From NCBI RefSeq assembly GCF_016907755.1, contig NZ_JAFBCN010000001.1, forward strand, positions 992,001-1,056,000: DNA of 64,000 nt. The letters run 5' to 3'. This stretch comes from Cellulosimicrobium cellulans (GTDB lineage: Bacteria; Actinomycetota; Actinomycetes; Actinomycetales; Cellulomonadaceae). Below are positions 25,966 through 34,141 of the stretch, piece after piece (the first letter of the stretch is position 1; every line of letters begins with the position of its first letter). Under the pieces are notes generated by a model. It had not been told where the DNA came from. It was given only the letters and a program-made list of their open reading frames with translations, and did not search any database. Made by a program: the position numbers and the translations under genes.

Positions 25966-26459
25966 TGGACCCCGCGACCAGCTTCTGGGACACCCTGGCC
26001 GACGTCGTCTCGGCCGTCTTCCTGCTCAGCGGAGCGTTCCTCGCGTTCGCCGCGGGGGTCGGCGTCGTGCGCTTCCCCGACCTGCTCGCGCGCATGCACG
26101 CCGCGACGAAGCCGCAGGTCCTCGGGCTGATCCTCGTGCTCGCGGGCCTGAGCCTGCGGCTGCGCTCGTGGGGCGCCGTCGCGACCCTGTTTCTCGTCGT
26201 GATCTTCCAGCTCCTCACCTCGCCCGTCGCGGCGCACATGGTCGGGCGCGCCGGGTACCGGACCGGCAAGGTGCGCACGGACCTGCTCGTCGTGGACGAG
26301 CTCACGCGCGACCAGGACGCGGCCGAGCGCGAGGACTCCGGAGAGCACGAGGCCACCGCCGAGCACGAGCCCACCGCCGAGCGCGCCGGACAGGGCGTGC
26401 GCGAGGGGTCCGCCACCGACGAGACGGGCCCCGCGGCGGTCGACGAGCCCGGGCGCTGA
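25965..26459 (+). CDS. mrpG: Na+/H+ antiporter subunit G with acidic tail
   Basis: A 164-residue MnhG/MrpG subunit closing the operon. Three helices lie in residues 10-95, with the signature VVRFPDLLARMHAATKPQVL. The LTSPVAAHMVGRAGYRTG segment is the usual end of the conserved part; beyond it about 50 residues are Glu/Thr/Ala-rich, including a repeated EHEATAEHEPTAE-type stretch. MrpC, D, F and G thus all carry charged tails in this organism. Confidence 0.95.
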   Translation: MDPATSFWDTLADVVSAVFLLSGAFLAFAAGVGVVRFPDLLARMHAATKPQVLGLILVLAGLSLRLRSWGAVATLFLVVIFQLLTSPVAAHMVGRAGYRTGKVRTDLLVVDELTRDQDAAEREDSGEHEATAEHEPTAERAGQGVREGSATDETGPAAVDEPGR

Positions 26460-26521
26460 CCGCGGCCGTCGCCGGTCCCACGGTCGACCGCCCTCGCCGC
26501 GCGGGTCGCGGACCCGGCTGG

Positions 26522-26527
26522 TAGACC
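26522..26527 (+). promoter_or_regulatory. Possible leaderless -10 (TAGACC) for CDF gene
   Basis: TAGACC ends six bases before the ATG at 26534. The final base departs from the TANNNT pattern, so support is weaker than for the other examples. No Shine-Dalgarno sequence is present. Confidence 0.4.
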
Positions 26528-26533
26528 GGCACC

Positions 26534-27526
26534 ATGGCCGACGCCCCCACGCCCGCCCCGCCGCAGCCGGAGTCACGCAACCCGCGGGTCGCCCGGCCGG
26601 AGGACGACGGCGAGAGCACCGTCACCGTCATCGTCGCGTTCCTCGCGAACGCGCTCGTCGCGGGAGCCAAGACGGTCGCCGCGACGATCACCGGGTCGGC
26701 GTCGATGCTCGCCGAGGCCGTGCACTCGTGGGCGGACACCGGCAACGAGATCTTCCTGCTCGTCGCCGACAAGCGCTCGCGCCGCCCCGCCGACGCGGAG
26801 CACCCGCTCGGGTTCGGCCGCGAGGCGTACGTGTGGTCGATGTTCGCCGCGATCGGGCTGTTCGCCGTGGGCGCGGGGGTGTCGATCACGCACGGCATCC
26901 AGGAGCTGGTGCACCCCGAGCCCGCGGACAGCTTTCTCGTCGCGTACGCGGTGCTGGCGTTCGCGTTCGTCCTGGAGGGCGTGTCGTTCCTCCGGGCTCG
27001 ACGGCAGGCGCGCGACGAGGCGCGGGCCGCCGACCGGGACACGCTGCACCACGTGCTCGTGACCTCCGACCCGACGCTGCGGGCCGTGTACGCGGAGGAC
27101 GCCGCCGCGCTCGTCGGCCTCGTCGTCGCGTTCGGCGGCGTGCTCGCCCACCAGCTCACGGGGTCACCGGTCCCGGACGCGATCGGGTCGATCGTCGTCG
27201 GGCTCGTGCTGGCGGTCGTGTCCGTGGTGCTCATCGACCGCAACCGCCGCTTCCTCGTCGGCGAGGCCGCGATGCCCGCGACGCGCGCCGCCGTCCTGCA
27301 GGGCATCCGGGACCTGCCCGAGGTCGAGCGCGTGACCTACCTGCGGCTCGAGTACGTCGGCCCGCGCGCGCTGTACCTCGTGGCGAGCGTCGACCTGCGC
27401 GGGGACGAGTCGGAGACGTCGGTCGCGCGCCGGCTCGACGAGCTCGAGCGCCGCGTGACCTCCGTGCCGCTCATCGCGGGCGCGGTCTTCACCGTCTCGG
27501 CGCCGGAGGAGCCGTCGATCGCCTGA
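26534..27526 (+). CDS. Cation diffusion facilitator (CDF) family metal exporter
   Basis: A 330-residue membrane protein that exchanges divalent metal (zinc, iron, cobalt or manganese) for protons. Residues about 20-215 hold six helices; the metal site residues appear as LAEAVHSWADTGNE (helix 2, with H and D) and AAALVGLVVAFGGV-type helix 5, preceded by the modifier DxxxD-like segment. The HPLGFGREAYVWS loop is typical. A short cytoplasmic dimerisation domain follows (residues about 235-325). The specific metal cannot be told. It follows the mrp operon by 74 bases but seems to have its own promoter. Confidence 0.92.
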   Translation: MADAPTPAPPQPESRNPRVARPEDDGESTVTVIVAFLANALVAGAKTVAATITGSASMLAEAVHSWADTGNEIFLLVADKRSRRPADAEHPLGFGREAYVWSMFAAIGLFAVGAGVSITHGIQELVHPEPADSFLVAYAVLAFAFVLEGVSFLRARRQARDEARAADRDTLHHVLVTSDPTLRAVYAEDAAALVGLVVAFGGVLAHQLTGSPVPDAIGSIVVGLVLAVVSVVLIDRNRRFLVGEAAMPATRAAVLQGIRDLPEVERVTYLRLEYVGPRALYLVASVDLRGDESETSVARRLDELERRVTSVPLIAGAVFTVSAPEEPSIA

Positions 27527-27534
27527 CCCCACGG

Positions 27535-27557
27535 CGCCGTACCCGGGGGGTACGGCG
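27535..27557. terminator. Hairpin after the CDF gene
   Basis: CGCCGTACCC (27535-27544) and GGGTACGGCG (27548-27557) form a perfect 10-bp stem with a GGG loop, nine bases after the CDF stop. Confidence 0.8.
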
Positions 27558-27613
27558 GGTAGGGAACCGCGGGCAGAACGGACGAAGCGGTACACATCCG
27601 CGGTCAGCGTGGG

Positions 27614-27619
27614 TAGGGT
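27614..27619 (+). promoter_or_regulatory. Leaderless -10 element TAGGGT for CAP-domain gene
   Basis: TAGGGT ends six bases before the ATG at 27626 with no Shine-Dalgarno sequence between. Confidence 0.55.
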
Positions 27620-27625
27620 CGAGCG

Positions 27626-28648
27626 ATGGCCCCGCAGCGCACGCCCCGGCACCGGGCCGGAGCGCCCGCGGAGATGCCCCGCTCGCGACCGGCGTCCGAG
27701 ACGTCGCGGCGCGAGCGCTCGTCGGCTGCCGTCCCTGCGCCCGGGTCGGCCCGACGGCGGGGCGGCCCGTTCGCACGGCACCTGCGGTCCGGTCCTCGGG
27801 TCGCCGTGACGTCGGGGGTCGCCGCGGCGCTGCTGCTCGGCCCACCGCTGGGCGTCACGGTCGCGACGGCGACCGGCGAGCTCCGGCCGGAGCACGTCGG
27901 CCCGCTCGGGCCGGTGGTCGCGGCGCTGCCGTGGCAGGGGACCGACCCGGCGTCCTGGCTCGACGGCCGGGACCCGCGCGACGACCGCTCGTCGCGGACG
28001 CTGGCCGACGGCCGCTCGGCGGACGACCTGGAGCATCCCTCGGACACCTCGGCGGAGCCGACCGCGCCCAGCGCGCCGGACACCCCTCCGGACGGCGCCG
28101 AGCAGGCTGAGCCGGGCGCGGCCGACGACGGGGTCGAGCCGGCTCCGGCATCCCCGGAGCCGAACCAGCCGGGTCCGGGCGATGCGCAGGCCGATCCGGC
28201 GCCGTCGGGCGAGGCGGCCGACCCGGCGCCGAGCGTGACGCCCGCCCCCGCCGCGGCGGTCCAGGTGGGGCCGGGTGCGATCTCCGCGGAGGGCGCCGCC
28301 GTCGTCGAGCGGACCAACGCGGAGCGTGCCGCGGCGGGATGCGGCCCGCTCGTCGTCGACGAGCGCCTCACGGCCGCGGCGCAGCTCCACAGCGAGGACA
28401 TGCTCGCCCAGGGCTACTTCGACCACACGAGCCTCGACGGCCGGTCCCCCTGGGACCGCGCGAAGGCCCAGGGCTACGCGAACCCGGGTGCGGAGAACAT
28501 CGCGAAGGGTCAGGCGACCGCCGAGGACGTGGTGCGCGCGTGGATGGACTCGCCCGGGCACCGGGCGAACATCCTCAACTGCGACCTGCGCGAGATCGGG
28601 GTCGGGCACGCGGACCGGGTGTGGACCCAGCTCTTCGGCTGGGGCTGA
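27626..28648 (+). CDS. Exported CAP (SCP/PR1) domain protein, YkwD-like
   Basis: A 340-residue protein. Residues 1-50 are Arg/Pro-rich, a single hydrophobic stretch at about 55-78 (VAVTSGVAAALLLGPPLGVT) acts as signal anchor, and residues about 110-215 are a Pro/Ala/Asp/Glu-rich linker. The CAP domain fills residues about 217-340, with ERTNAERAAAGCGPLVVDER, HSEDMLAQGYFDHTSLDGRS, GAENIAKGQATAEDVVRAWM and DSPGHRANILNCDLREIGVG; the two His and Glu pockets of the family are present. Bacterial CAP proteins are extracellular and of uncertain activity, sometimes linked to cell-wall or stress functions. It ends convergent with ogt, 39 bases away. Confidence 0.92.
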   Translation: MAPQRTPRHRAGAPAEMPRSRPASETSRRERSSAAVPAPGSARRRGGPFARHLRSGPRVAVTSGVAAALLLGPPLGVTVATATGELRPEHVGPLGPVVAALPWQGTDPASWLDGRDPRDDRSSRTLADGRSADDLEHPSDTSAEPTAPSAPDTPPDGAEQAEPGAADDGVEPAPASPEPNQPGPGDAQADPAPSGEAADPAPSVTPAPAAAVQVGPGAISAEGAAVVERTNAERAAAGCGPLVVDERLTAAAQLHSEDMLAQGYFDHTSLDGRSPWDRAKAQGYANPGAENIAKGQATAEDVVRAWMDSPGHRANILNCDLREIGVGHADRVWTQLFGWG

Positions 28649-28687
28649 TGCTGAGGCTGGGCGCGCGACCCGGCACGCGTCGGGCGC

Positions 28688-29272
28688 TCAGAGGAGCGAC
28701 GGCGCCCCGGTCGCGCGCGCCTCGCGGTCGAGCAGGCTCCGCTTGACCTCGAGGCCGTAGCGGAAACCGCCCAGGCTGCCGTCCGTGCGCAGCACGCGGT
28801 GGCACGGCACGAACAGCGCGGCCGCGTTCATCGCGCACGCCCCCGCGGCGGCGCGCACCGCGGCCGGCCGCCCCGACAGCTCGGCGTACCGCGTGTAGGT
28901 GACGGGGTCGCCCGGCTCGACCGTGCGCAGCACGTCCCACGCGTGCGCGCGGTAGGGACCCGAGACCTGGCGCACGGGCACGGCGTCGATCGCGTGCACG
29001 TCGCCCGCGTAGTACGCCCGGACCGCGGCGACGGCGGGGACGACGGTGGGCGCGTCGTCGGGCACGGGCGTCACGTCCGCGGGACGCAGGTCCGGGTGGA
29101 CGAGCGCGACGAGCGCCGCGGGCTCGGCGGTCCAGCCCGAGGCGAGGACCGTGCCGTCGGGGTCGGCGACGACCGTGAACGGGCCGTCCGGCGTCTCGAT
29201 GGTCGTGGTGACGGCTGTGGTGGTGGGGGTACCGGTGGTGGTCGGCGCGGTGGCGGTGGCTGCGGTGGTCAC
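28688..29272 (-). CDS. ogt: Methylated-DNA-protein-cysteine S-methyltransferase
   Basis: A 194-residue suicide repair enzyme that moves methyl groups from O6-methylguanine to its own cysteine. The active-site PCHRV is present with Cys157, and the DNA-binding Arg/Asn segment [12 protein letters not shown] sits before it. The first ~25 residues are a Thr-rich run (13 of 16 are Thr, Ala or Pro) that is not part of the fold. GTG start at 29272 overlaps the stop of the upstream Ada-AlkA gene by four bases, and AAGGAGA lies upstream, so both repair proteins are made from one message. Confidence 0.95.
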   Translation of the reverse strand: MTTAATATAPTTTGTPTTTAVTTTIETPDGPFTVVADPDGTVLASGWTAEPAALVALVHPDLRPADVTPVPDDAPTVVPAVAAVRAYYAGDVHAIDAVPVRQVSGPYRAHAWDVLRTVEPGDPVTYTRYAELSGRPAAVRAAAGACAMNAAALFVPCHRVLRTDGSLGGFRYGLEVKRSLLDREARATGAPSLL

Positions 29273-30876
29273 GGGATCTCCTTCGTGGGGGCGGACGAGG
29301 GTCGGGGGGCGGCGGCACGCCAGAGGTGCATCGCGGCGTACGAGCGCCACGGCGCCCAGCGCTCCGCGTGCGCAGCGAGCGTGCGGCGCTCGTCGGGCAG
29401 GCCGAGCGCCGCGGCGCCCGCACGGAGGGCGAGGTCGCCGTCGAGCAGGACGTCGGGGTCGTGCAGGACGCGCATCGCCACGTACCCGGACGTCCACGGG
29501 CCGACGCCGGGCATCGCCTCGAGCGCCGCGCGCTGCGCGGCCGGGTCGTCGGCGGGGGACAGCGCGAGCGCGCCGTCCGCGAGGGCCCGCGCGACGCCGA
29601 GGATCGCCGCCGTGCGCCGCGCGGGCCCGCGCACGTGGTCCGCGCCGCCGTCGGCGAGCTGCGCCGCCGTCGGGAAGAGACGGGTCGGCCCGAACCGGGA
29701 CGCGAACGGCGTCCCGAGCGCGACGGCGAGCCGCGACAGGTGCGTGCGCGCGGCGGCGACGGAGATCTGCTGCCCGACGAGGGCGCGCACGAGGATCTCC
29801 GTCGCGTCCACCGCGCCCGGGACGCGGATCCCGGGCACGGCGTGCACCGACGCGGCGAGCGCGGGGTCCGCCGCGAGGGCGGCGTCCACGGCCGCGGGGT
29901 CGGCGTCGAGGTCGAACAGCCGGCGGACCCGCGCGATCGCGGCGGGGAGGTCGGCCACGGACGTGAGCTCGAGATCCACGTGGAACCGTGCGGTGCCGCG
30001 GGTGCTCCCCGGCGGCGGGCCGTACGTCGCGCGGAACGCGCCCGGCCCGTGCGGCAGGGCGAGGGTGCGCGCGTACGACAGGACGGGCCCGGCGAGGTCC
30101 GCCACCTCGACGCCGTCGACGGCGCGCGCGGCGAGGAACGCGAACACGCCGGGCGCGTCGAAGGGCTCGCGCAGGGGGAGCGTGAGGTCGAGGACCGCGG
30201 TGGTGCCGCCGTCGTCCCCGACGGCACCCGAGGCGTCGGGGACGCGCGCGCCCGCACCGCGGGGAGGGGCCGGGCGGTCCGGCCGGGCCCGACGGCGCAG
30301 CTCGCTCGGCGTCGTGTCGAAGACCTCGGTGATGGTGTCGTTGAACTGCCGGACGCTGCCGAAGCCCGCGGCGAACGCGACGTCGGCGAGGCGGAGGTCG
30401 GTGCCCGTGAGCAGGGCGCGCGCGGTCTGGGCCCGCAGCGCGCGGGCGAGCGCGACCGGGCCGGCGCCCAGCTCGGCGACCAGGACGCGGTGCACGTGCC
30501 GGGCCGAGTACCCGAGACGCGCGGCGAGACCGTCGACGCCCTCGCGGTCCACGACCCCGTCGGCGACGAGGCGCATCGCGCGGGCGGAGAGGTCGTGCCC
30601 GAGGTCCCAGCTCGGCGTGCCGGGCACGGCCTCGGGGAGGCAGCGCTTGCACGCGCGGTAGCCCGCCTCGTGGGCGGCCGCGGACGTGAGGTAGAACGTG
30701 ACGTTCTCCGGCTTGGGCGTCCGTGCCGGGCACGACGGGCGGCAGTAGATGCCCGTGCTGCTCACGGCGGTGATGAACTGCCCGTCGAACCGCCGGTCGC
30801 GCGACGCGATGGCGCGGTAGCGCTCCGCGAACACGGGGTCCGCCGCCGCGCGGGGAGTCGCGAGGGTCGTCGTCAT
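29269..30876 (-). CDS. Ada-AlkA fusion: methyl sensor, AraC activator and 3-methyladenine DNA glycosylase
   Basis: A 535-residue fusion protein. Residues about 10-85 are the Ada zinc domain with four Cys (Cys44 and Cys48 in [11 protein letters not shown], Cys75 and Cys78 in YRACKRC); by analogy with E. coli Ada one takes methyl from phosphotriesters and turns the protein into an activator. Residues about 90-190 form an AraC-type double helix-turn-helix ([35 protein letters not shown]). Residues about 215-330 match AlkA_N and about 335-525 the HhH-GPD glycosylase with [17 protein letters not shown] and a catalytic Asp in VLLDGDLAL. Sensor and repair enzyme are one chain, with ogt co-translated behind. 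It probably activates its own operon. Confidence 0.95.
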   Translation of the reverse strand: MTTTLATPRAAADPVFAERYRAIASRDRRFDGQFITAVSSTGIYCRPSCPARTPKPENVTFYLTSAAAHEAGYRACKRCLPEAVPGTPSWDLGHDLSARAMRLVADGVVDREGVDGLAARLGYSARHVHRVLVAELGAGPVALARALRAQTARALLTGTDLRLADVAFAAGFGSVRQFNDTITEVFDTTPSELRRRARPDRPAPPRGAGARVPDASGAVGDDGGTTAVLDLTLPLREPFDAPGVFAFLAARAVDGVEVADLAGPVLSYARTLALPHGPGAFRATYGPPPGSTRGTARFHVDLELTSVADLPAAIARVRRLFDLDADPAAVDAALAADPALAASVHAVPGIRVPGAVDATEILVRALVGQQISVAAARTHLSRLAVALGTPFASRFGPTRLFPTAAQLADGGADHVRGPARRTAAILGVARALADGALALSPADDPAAQRAALEAMPGVGPWTSGYVAMRVLHDPDVLLDGDLALRAGAAALGLPDERRTLAAHAERWAPWRSYAAMHLWRAAAPRPSSAPTKEIP

Positions 30877-30909
30877 GCCTCGATCCTCACCCGCGGGGCA
30901 GCCCCTTGG

Positions 30910-31584
30910 CTAGCGGGATTCGGACACGACGGTGGGGTCGTCGTCGGGCAGGGCACGCCGCAGCAGGGGCTTGTTCACGCGCTCGGTGAAGAAGTCGATG
31001 AGCGGGCCGGCGAAGAACGCCGTCATCACCGTCCCGACGCCCACCGGTCCGCCCAGCGCGATCGCGAGCCCCACGAACGCGAGGTCCTGGACCACCCGCA
31101 CGACGCGGTACCGCGCGTGCGTACGGTCGACGACGATCGGGGCGATCGCGTCGTACGGCGCCGTCCCGACCCCCGCCGTCATGTACGCGGACGCGCCCGC
31201 GGTGAACAGGACGATCCCCACGACGAAGAGCGCGGTCTGGAGGAGGCGACTCGGCGGGTCCGGGACGAGCGGGGCGAGGAGCGCGGAGAACCACTGGACG
31301 AAGAACCCCGTCATGACCATGTTGATGATCGTGCCGACCCCGATGTACCGGCGTCCCCACACCACGACGGGGACGAGGAGCACGGCGTTGATCGCGAGCT
31401 GGTAGACGCCGAGGTCGACGCCGAGCAGCGTGCTCGCGCCGATGTTCGCGGCGGTGAACGGGTCCACGCCGACGTGCGCCGACAGCAGCACCGCGGAGCC
31501 GAGCCCGAGGACCGCGACCCCGAGGAGCGCCCACACGGCGCGCAGGACGAGATGGGAGGGGCGGGGCCGCGGCACGCTCGTCAC
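30910..31584 (-). CDS. YczE/YitT-type integral membrane protein
   Basis: A 224-residue membrane protein with five or so hydrophobic segments (VWALLGVAVLGLGSAVLLSA, LGVYQLAINAVLLVPVVVWG, LLQTALFVVGIVLFTAGASA). The GVDPFTAANIG and GVGTAPYDAI motifs are typical of the YczE/YyaS family, whose function is unknown. GTG start at 31584 with TAGCGT upstream; the stop lies 33 bases before the Ada-AlkA start region. Confidence 0.88.
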   Translation of the reverse strand: MTSVPRPRPSHLVLRAVWALLGVAVLGLGSAVLLSAHVGVDPFTAANIGASTLLGVDLGVYQLAINAVLLVPVVVWGRRYIGVGTIINMVMTGFFVQWFSALLAPLVPDPPSRLLQTALFVVGIVLFTAGASAYMTAGVGTAPYDAIAPIVVDRTHARYRVVRVVQDLAFVGLAIALGGPVGVGTVMTAFFAGPLIDFFTERVNKPLLRRALPDDDPTVVSESR

Positions 31585-31590
31585 ACGCCG

Positions 31591-31596
31591 ACGCTA
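31591..31596 (-). promoter_or_regulatory. Leaderless -10 element TAGCGT for YczE-like gene
   Basis: On the minus strand TAGCGT ends six bases before the GTG at 31584. It overlaps nothing else and lies in the 43-base gap behind the alpha/beta hydrolase stop. Confidence 0.55.
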
Positions 31597-31627
31597 GGGG
31601 AGCGGTCGGGCGGTCGCGACCGGGGCG

Positions 31628-32599
31628 TCAGACGCGGGCGTCGAGCCAGTCGAGGACCTCGCGCAGGTAGGTCGAGCGGGCGGGCTCGGGCGAGAGCGCG
31701 AGGTCGTGCGCGCCGCCCTCGACCGCGACGATCGTCACGTCGTCGCCCAACCGTTCCGCGCGCGACGTGATCTGCCCGACGTCGAGCACGCTGTCGGTCG
31801 TGAGCAGCGCGTCGTGCCAACCGGACGCCGGTCCGCTGCGTGCGGACGCGAGCACGAGGACCGGGCAGTCGACGTGCAGGCCGCGCGCGACGCGCGCGTG
31901 CCCGCGCCGCACCGCGCGCAGGAAACCCGCTCGCACCGGGAAGCCCTCGATCGGCTTCCAGGCGAGGTCGAAGTCCCACTCGCCGCCCGTGCTCGCGTGC
32001 AGGGCCTCGGCCCAGTGCGGGTCCAGGCCGCCCACCACGAGCCGCGGCGCGACGCGTCCGACACCGTCGACGAGCCACGTCACCGGACCCCGGAACACCC
32101 AAGGCTTGTTGAGGTCGAACCACGGGCTGTTGAGCACGAGCGCCGCGAGCCGGCCGGGCCGCGCGTCCGCCCACAGGCTGGCGACGAGGCCGCCCGTGGA
32201 GTGCCCGAGCACGACGAGCCGCTCGTGGCCCTCGGCGCGGATCGCGCGCGCCGCGGCGTCGAGGTCTTGCGCGTAGACGGCGAGGTCGGTGACGAAGTTG
32301 GGGTCGTCGTCGGGCCGCGACGGCGCGCCCGAGCCGCGGCCGATCGAGCGCCCGTAGCCCCGCAGGTCGAGCGCGTAGAACCGGTACCCGCGCGCCTCGA
32401 CCGCCTCGGCGACGTGCGTCTGGAAGAAGTAGTCGATGAACCCGTGCACGTACAGCACCGCGGGCCGGTCGCCCGAGGGCGCTGCGGCGTCGCGCCGCAC
32501 GAGGGTCGCGACCGCGCCGTCCGGCAGGTCGAGGTCGAGCGCCACCCAGTCCTCGCCCAGCACGTCCGTGCGCCACACCGGCGTCTGTGTCCCGGCCAT
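31628..32599 (-). CDS. Alpha/beta hydrolase (serine aminopeptidase S33 / monoglyceride lipase-like)
   Basis: A 323-residue cytoplasmic serine hydrolase. The oxyanion HG motif sits in LYVHGFIDYFFQTH (residues 49-62), the nucleophile is Ser134 in LGHSTGGLVA, and the acid and His lie in the C-terminal part (LTTDSVLDVG, VEGGAHDLALS). Family members cleave acyl esters of glycerol or similar substrates; the actual substrate is not known. ATG at 32599 has GGGAG upstream. It is divergent from the enoyl-CoA hydratase-like gene. Confidence 0.9.
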   Translation of the reverse strand: MAGTQTPVWRTDVLGEDWVALDLDLPDGAVATLVRRDAAAPSGDRPAVLYVHGFIDYFFQTHVAEAVEARGYRFYALDLRGYGRSIGRGSGAPSRPDDDPNFVTDLAVYAQDLDAAARAIRAEGHERLVVLGHSTGGLVASLWADARPGRLAALVLNSPWFDLNKPWVFRGPVTWLVDGVGRVAPRLVVGGLDPHWAEALHASTGGEWDFDLAWKPIEGFPVRAGFLRAVRRGHARVARGLHVDCPVLVLASARSGPASGWHDALLTTDSVLDVGQITSRAERLGDDVTIVAVEGGAHDLALSPEPARSTYLREVLDWLDARV

Positions 32600-32627
32600 C
32601 CGCGTCTCCCGTCCTCGCCGTCCGACC

Positions 32628-32669
32628 TGTCAGCAGATTCTCGCGCCATACCGCGACGTCCCGCTGACA
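32628..32669. promoter_or_regulatory. Inverted TGTCAGC/GCTGACA pair in a divergent promoter
   Basis: TGTCAGC at 32628-32634 and GCTGACA at 32663-32669 face each other over 28 bases between two divergent genes. They could be a spaced regulator site or just chance; seven bases each is weak. Confidence 0.3.
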
Positions 32670-32684
32670 ACTCGCGGGCGCGGG

Positions 32685-32690
32685 TAGCGT
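32685..32690 (+). promoter_or_regulatory. Leaderless -10 element TAGCGT for enoyl-CoA hydratase-like gene
   Basis: TAGCGT ends seven bases before the GTG at 32698. This favours 32698 over the in-frame GTG at 32689, which overlaps the hexamer. Confidence 0.6.
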
Positions 32691-32697
32691 GGCGCGC

Positions 32698-34029
32698 GTG
32701 ACGAGCGAGATCATCGCCCGCGTCGACGACGGCGTCGGGCACCTCACCCTGGACCGTCCCCGCGCGCTCAACGCGCTCGGCTACGCCATGCTCGGCGAGA
32801 TCGCCGACGTGCTGGAGGAGTGGCGCGTCGACCCGACCGTGCGCGTCGTGCTGCTCGACGGCGCCGGTGACCGGGGCCTGTGCGCGGGCGGCGACGTCCG
32901 CGCGCTGCACGCGTCGATCGTGGCCGGGAAGCAGGCCGAGGCGCGCCGCTACTTCCGGCGTGAGTACGCGGTCGACGCGGCGCTCGCGGAGCTGCCCGTG
33001 CCCGTCGTGACGATCATGGACGGGATCACCATGGGCGGCGGTGTCGGCCTCGGCGCGCACGCCCCGGTCCGCGTCGTCACCGAGCGGTCGCGCGTCGCGA
33101 TGCCGGAGACGCGGATCGGCTTCACGCCCGACGTCGGCGGGTCCTGGCTGCTGGCCCGCGCGCCCGGGCGGCTGGGGGAGATGCTCGCGCTCGGCGCCGT
33201 GACGATGGACGCCGCCGACGCGATCTTCGTCGGGCTCGCCGACCACTACGTACCGAGCGAGCGGCTGTCCGTGCTGGTGGCCGACCTCGCCGCGCTCGCG
33301 ACCGCGGGGGTCGACCCGCTCGACGTCGAGGACGTGCGGGAGGTCGTGCGTCGGCACGCCCTGCCCGCACCGGTCTCGCGCCTCGTCACCCGCCAGGCGG
33401 CGGTCGAGGCCGCGTACGCGGCGGACACCGTGCCCGACATCGTGGCGCGCCTCCGAGCCGCCGCCCGGGACGGGGACGAGCAGGCCGGTGCCGAGGCCGA
33501 CGAGCTCGAGCGGCTCTCGCCGACCGCGGTCACCGTGGCGCTCGCGGCCGTGCGCAGCGCGCGCGACCTCCCGGACCTGCGCGCGGCGCTGGAGCAGGAG
33601 TACGGTCTCGTCTCCTGGTTCGTCGACACGCAGCCCGACCTCGTCGAGGGCGTCCGCGCGCAGCTCGTCGACAAGGACCGCGACCCCTCGTGGCGCCCGG
33701 CGACGCTCGCCGAGGTCGACCCTCGTCTCGGCGCCGAGGCGCTCGCCTACGAGCCCGCCGAGCGCCTGTGGGACGACGCGCTCAGCCCGCGCCTCGCGCG
33801 CCGGGCGGTCGAGGCCGTCGTCCGCCGGTTCAGCGAGGACGAGCCGACCGCGGAGGAGCTCGCGGAGGCGGCCGAGGACCTCGTGGTCGAGCTCGTCCAA
33901 CGGCGCGACGACGGCGGCACGGTCGTGCACCTCGCGGACTCGTGCGGGGAGCACTTCCTCGACGGGTACTGGCCCGCGGTGCGGTTCGACGCCGTCGGCG
34001 ACGTCGTCGAGGTGACGGTCGAGTCCTGA
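32698..34029 (+). CDS. Enoyl-CoA hydratase/isomerase family protein, 3-hydroxyisobutyryl-CoA hydrolase-like
   Basis: A 443-residue crotonase-fold enzyme. GDRGLCAGGDVRAL (oxyanion, about residues 57-70), ITMGGGVGLGAHAPVRVV and the HIBYL-CoA hydrolase motif MPETRIGFTPDVGGS with Glu137 and Asp145 in place of hydratase residues are all clear. This enzyme frees 3-hydroxyisobutyrate in valine breakdown. It is longer than the usual 350-385 residues, with a charged C-terminal extension (after about residue 345) that holds DKDRDPSWRPATLAEV near its start. No other valine genes are nearby, so the pathway role is inferred from family only. Confidence 0.9.
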   Translation: MTSEIIARVDDGVGHLTLDRPRALNALGYAMLGEIADVLEEWRVDPTVRVVLLDGAGDRGLCAGGDVRALHASIVAGKQAEARRYFRREYAVDAALAELPVPVVTIMDGITMGGGVGLGAHAPVRVVTERSRVAMPETRIGFTPDVGGSWLLARAPGRLGEMLALGAVTMDAADAIFVGLADHYVPSERLSVLVADLAALATAGVDPLDVEDVREVVRRHALPAPVSRLVTRQAAVEAAYAADTVPDIVARLRAAARDGDEQAGAEADELERLSPTAVTVALAAVRSARDLPDLRAALEQEYGLVSWFVDTQPDLVEGVRAQLVDKDRDPSWRPATLAEVDPRLGAEALAYEPAERLWDDALSPRLARRAVEAVVRRFSEDEPTAEELAEAAEDLVVELVQRRDDGGTVVHLADSCGEHFLDGYWPAVRFDAVGDVVEVTVES

Positions 34030-34032
34030 CGC

Positions 34033-34070
34033 ACGACGGCCCGCCCCGGTCTCTCGGGGCGGGCCGTCGT
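34033..34070. terminator. Bidirectional terminator, 16-bp stem
   Basis: A perfect 16-bp stem (34033-34048 / 34055-34070) with a 6-base loop follows the stop of the crotonase-family gene and precedes the convergent end of the LppM-like gene. Confidence 0.9.
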
Positions 34071-34141
34071 CGGTGGTGCTGCGGGTCACCGGCTGGGGGT
34101 CACCGGCTGCGCGGCGTCCGCCGCGCTCGTGGTCACGACCG

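Noticed and set aside
26460-26533. CDF gene as part of the mrp operon
   Set aside because: A 74-base gap breaks the chain of overlapping genes and a separate -10 candidate precedes the CDF start, so joint transcription is not claimed.
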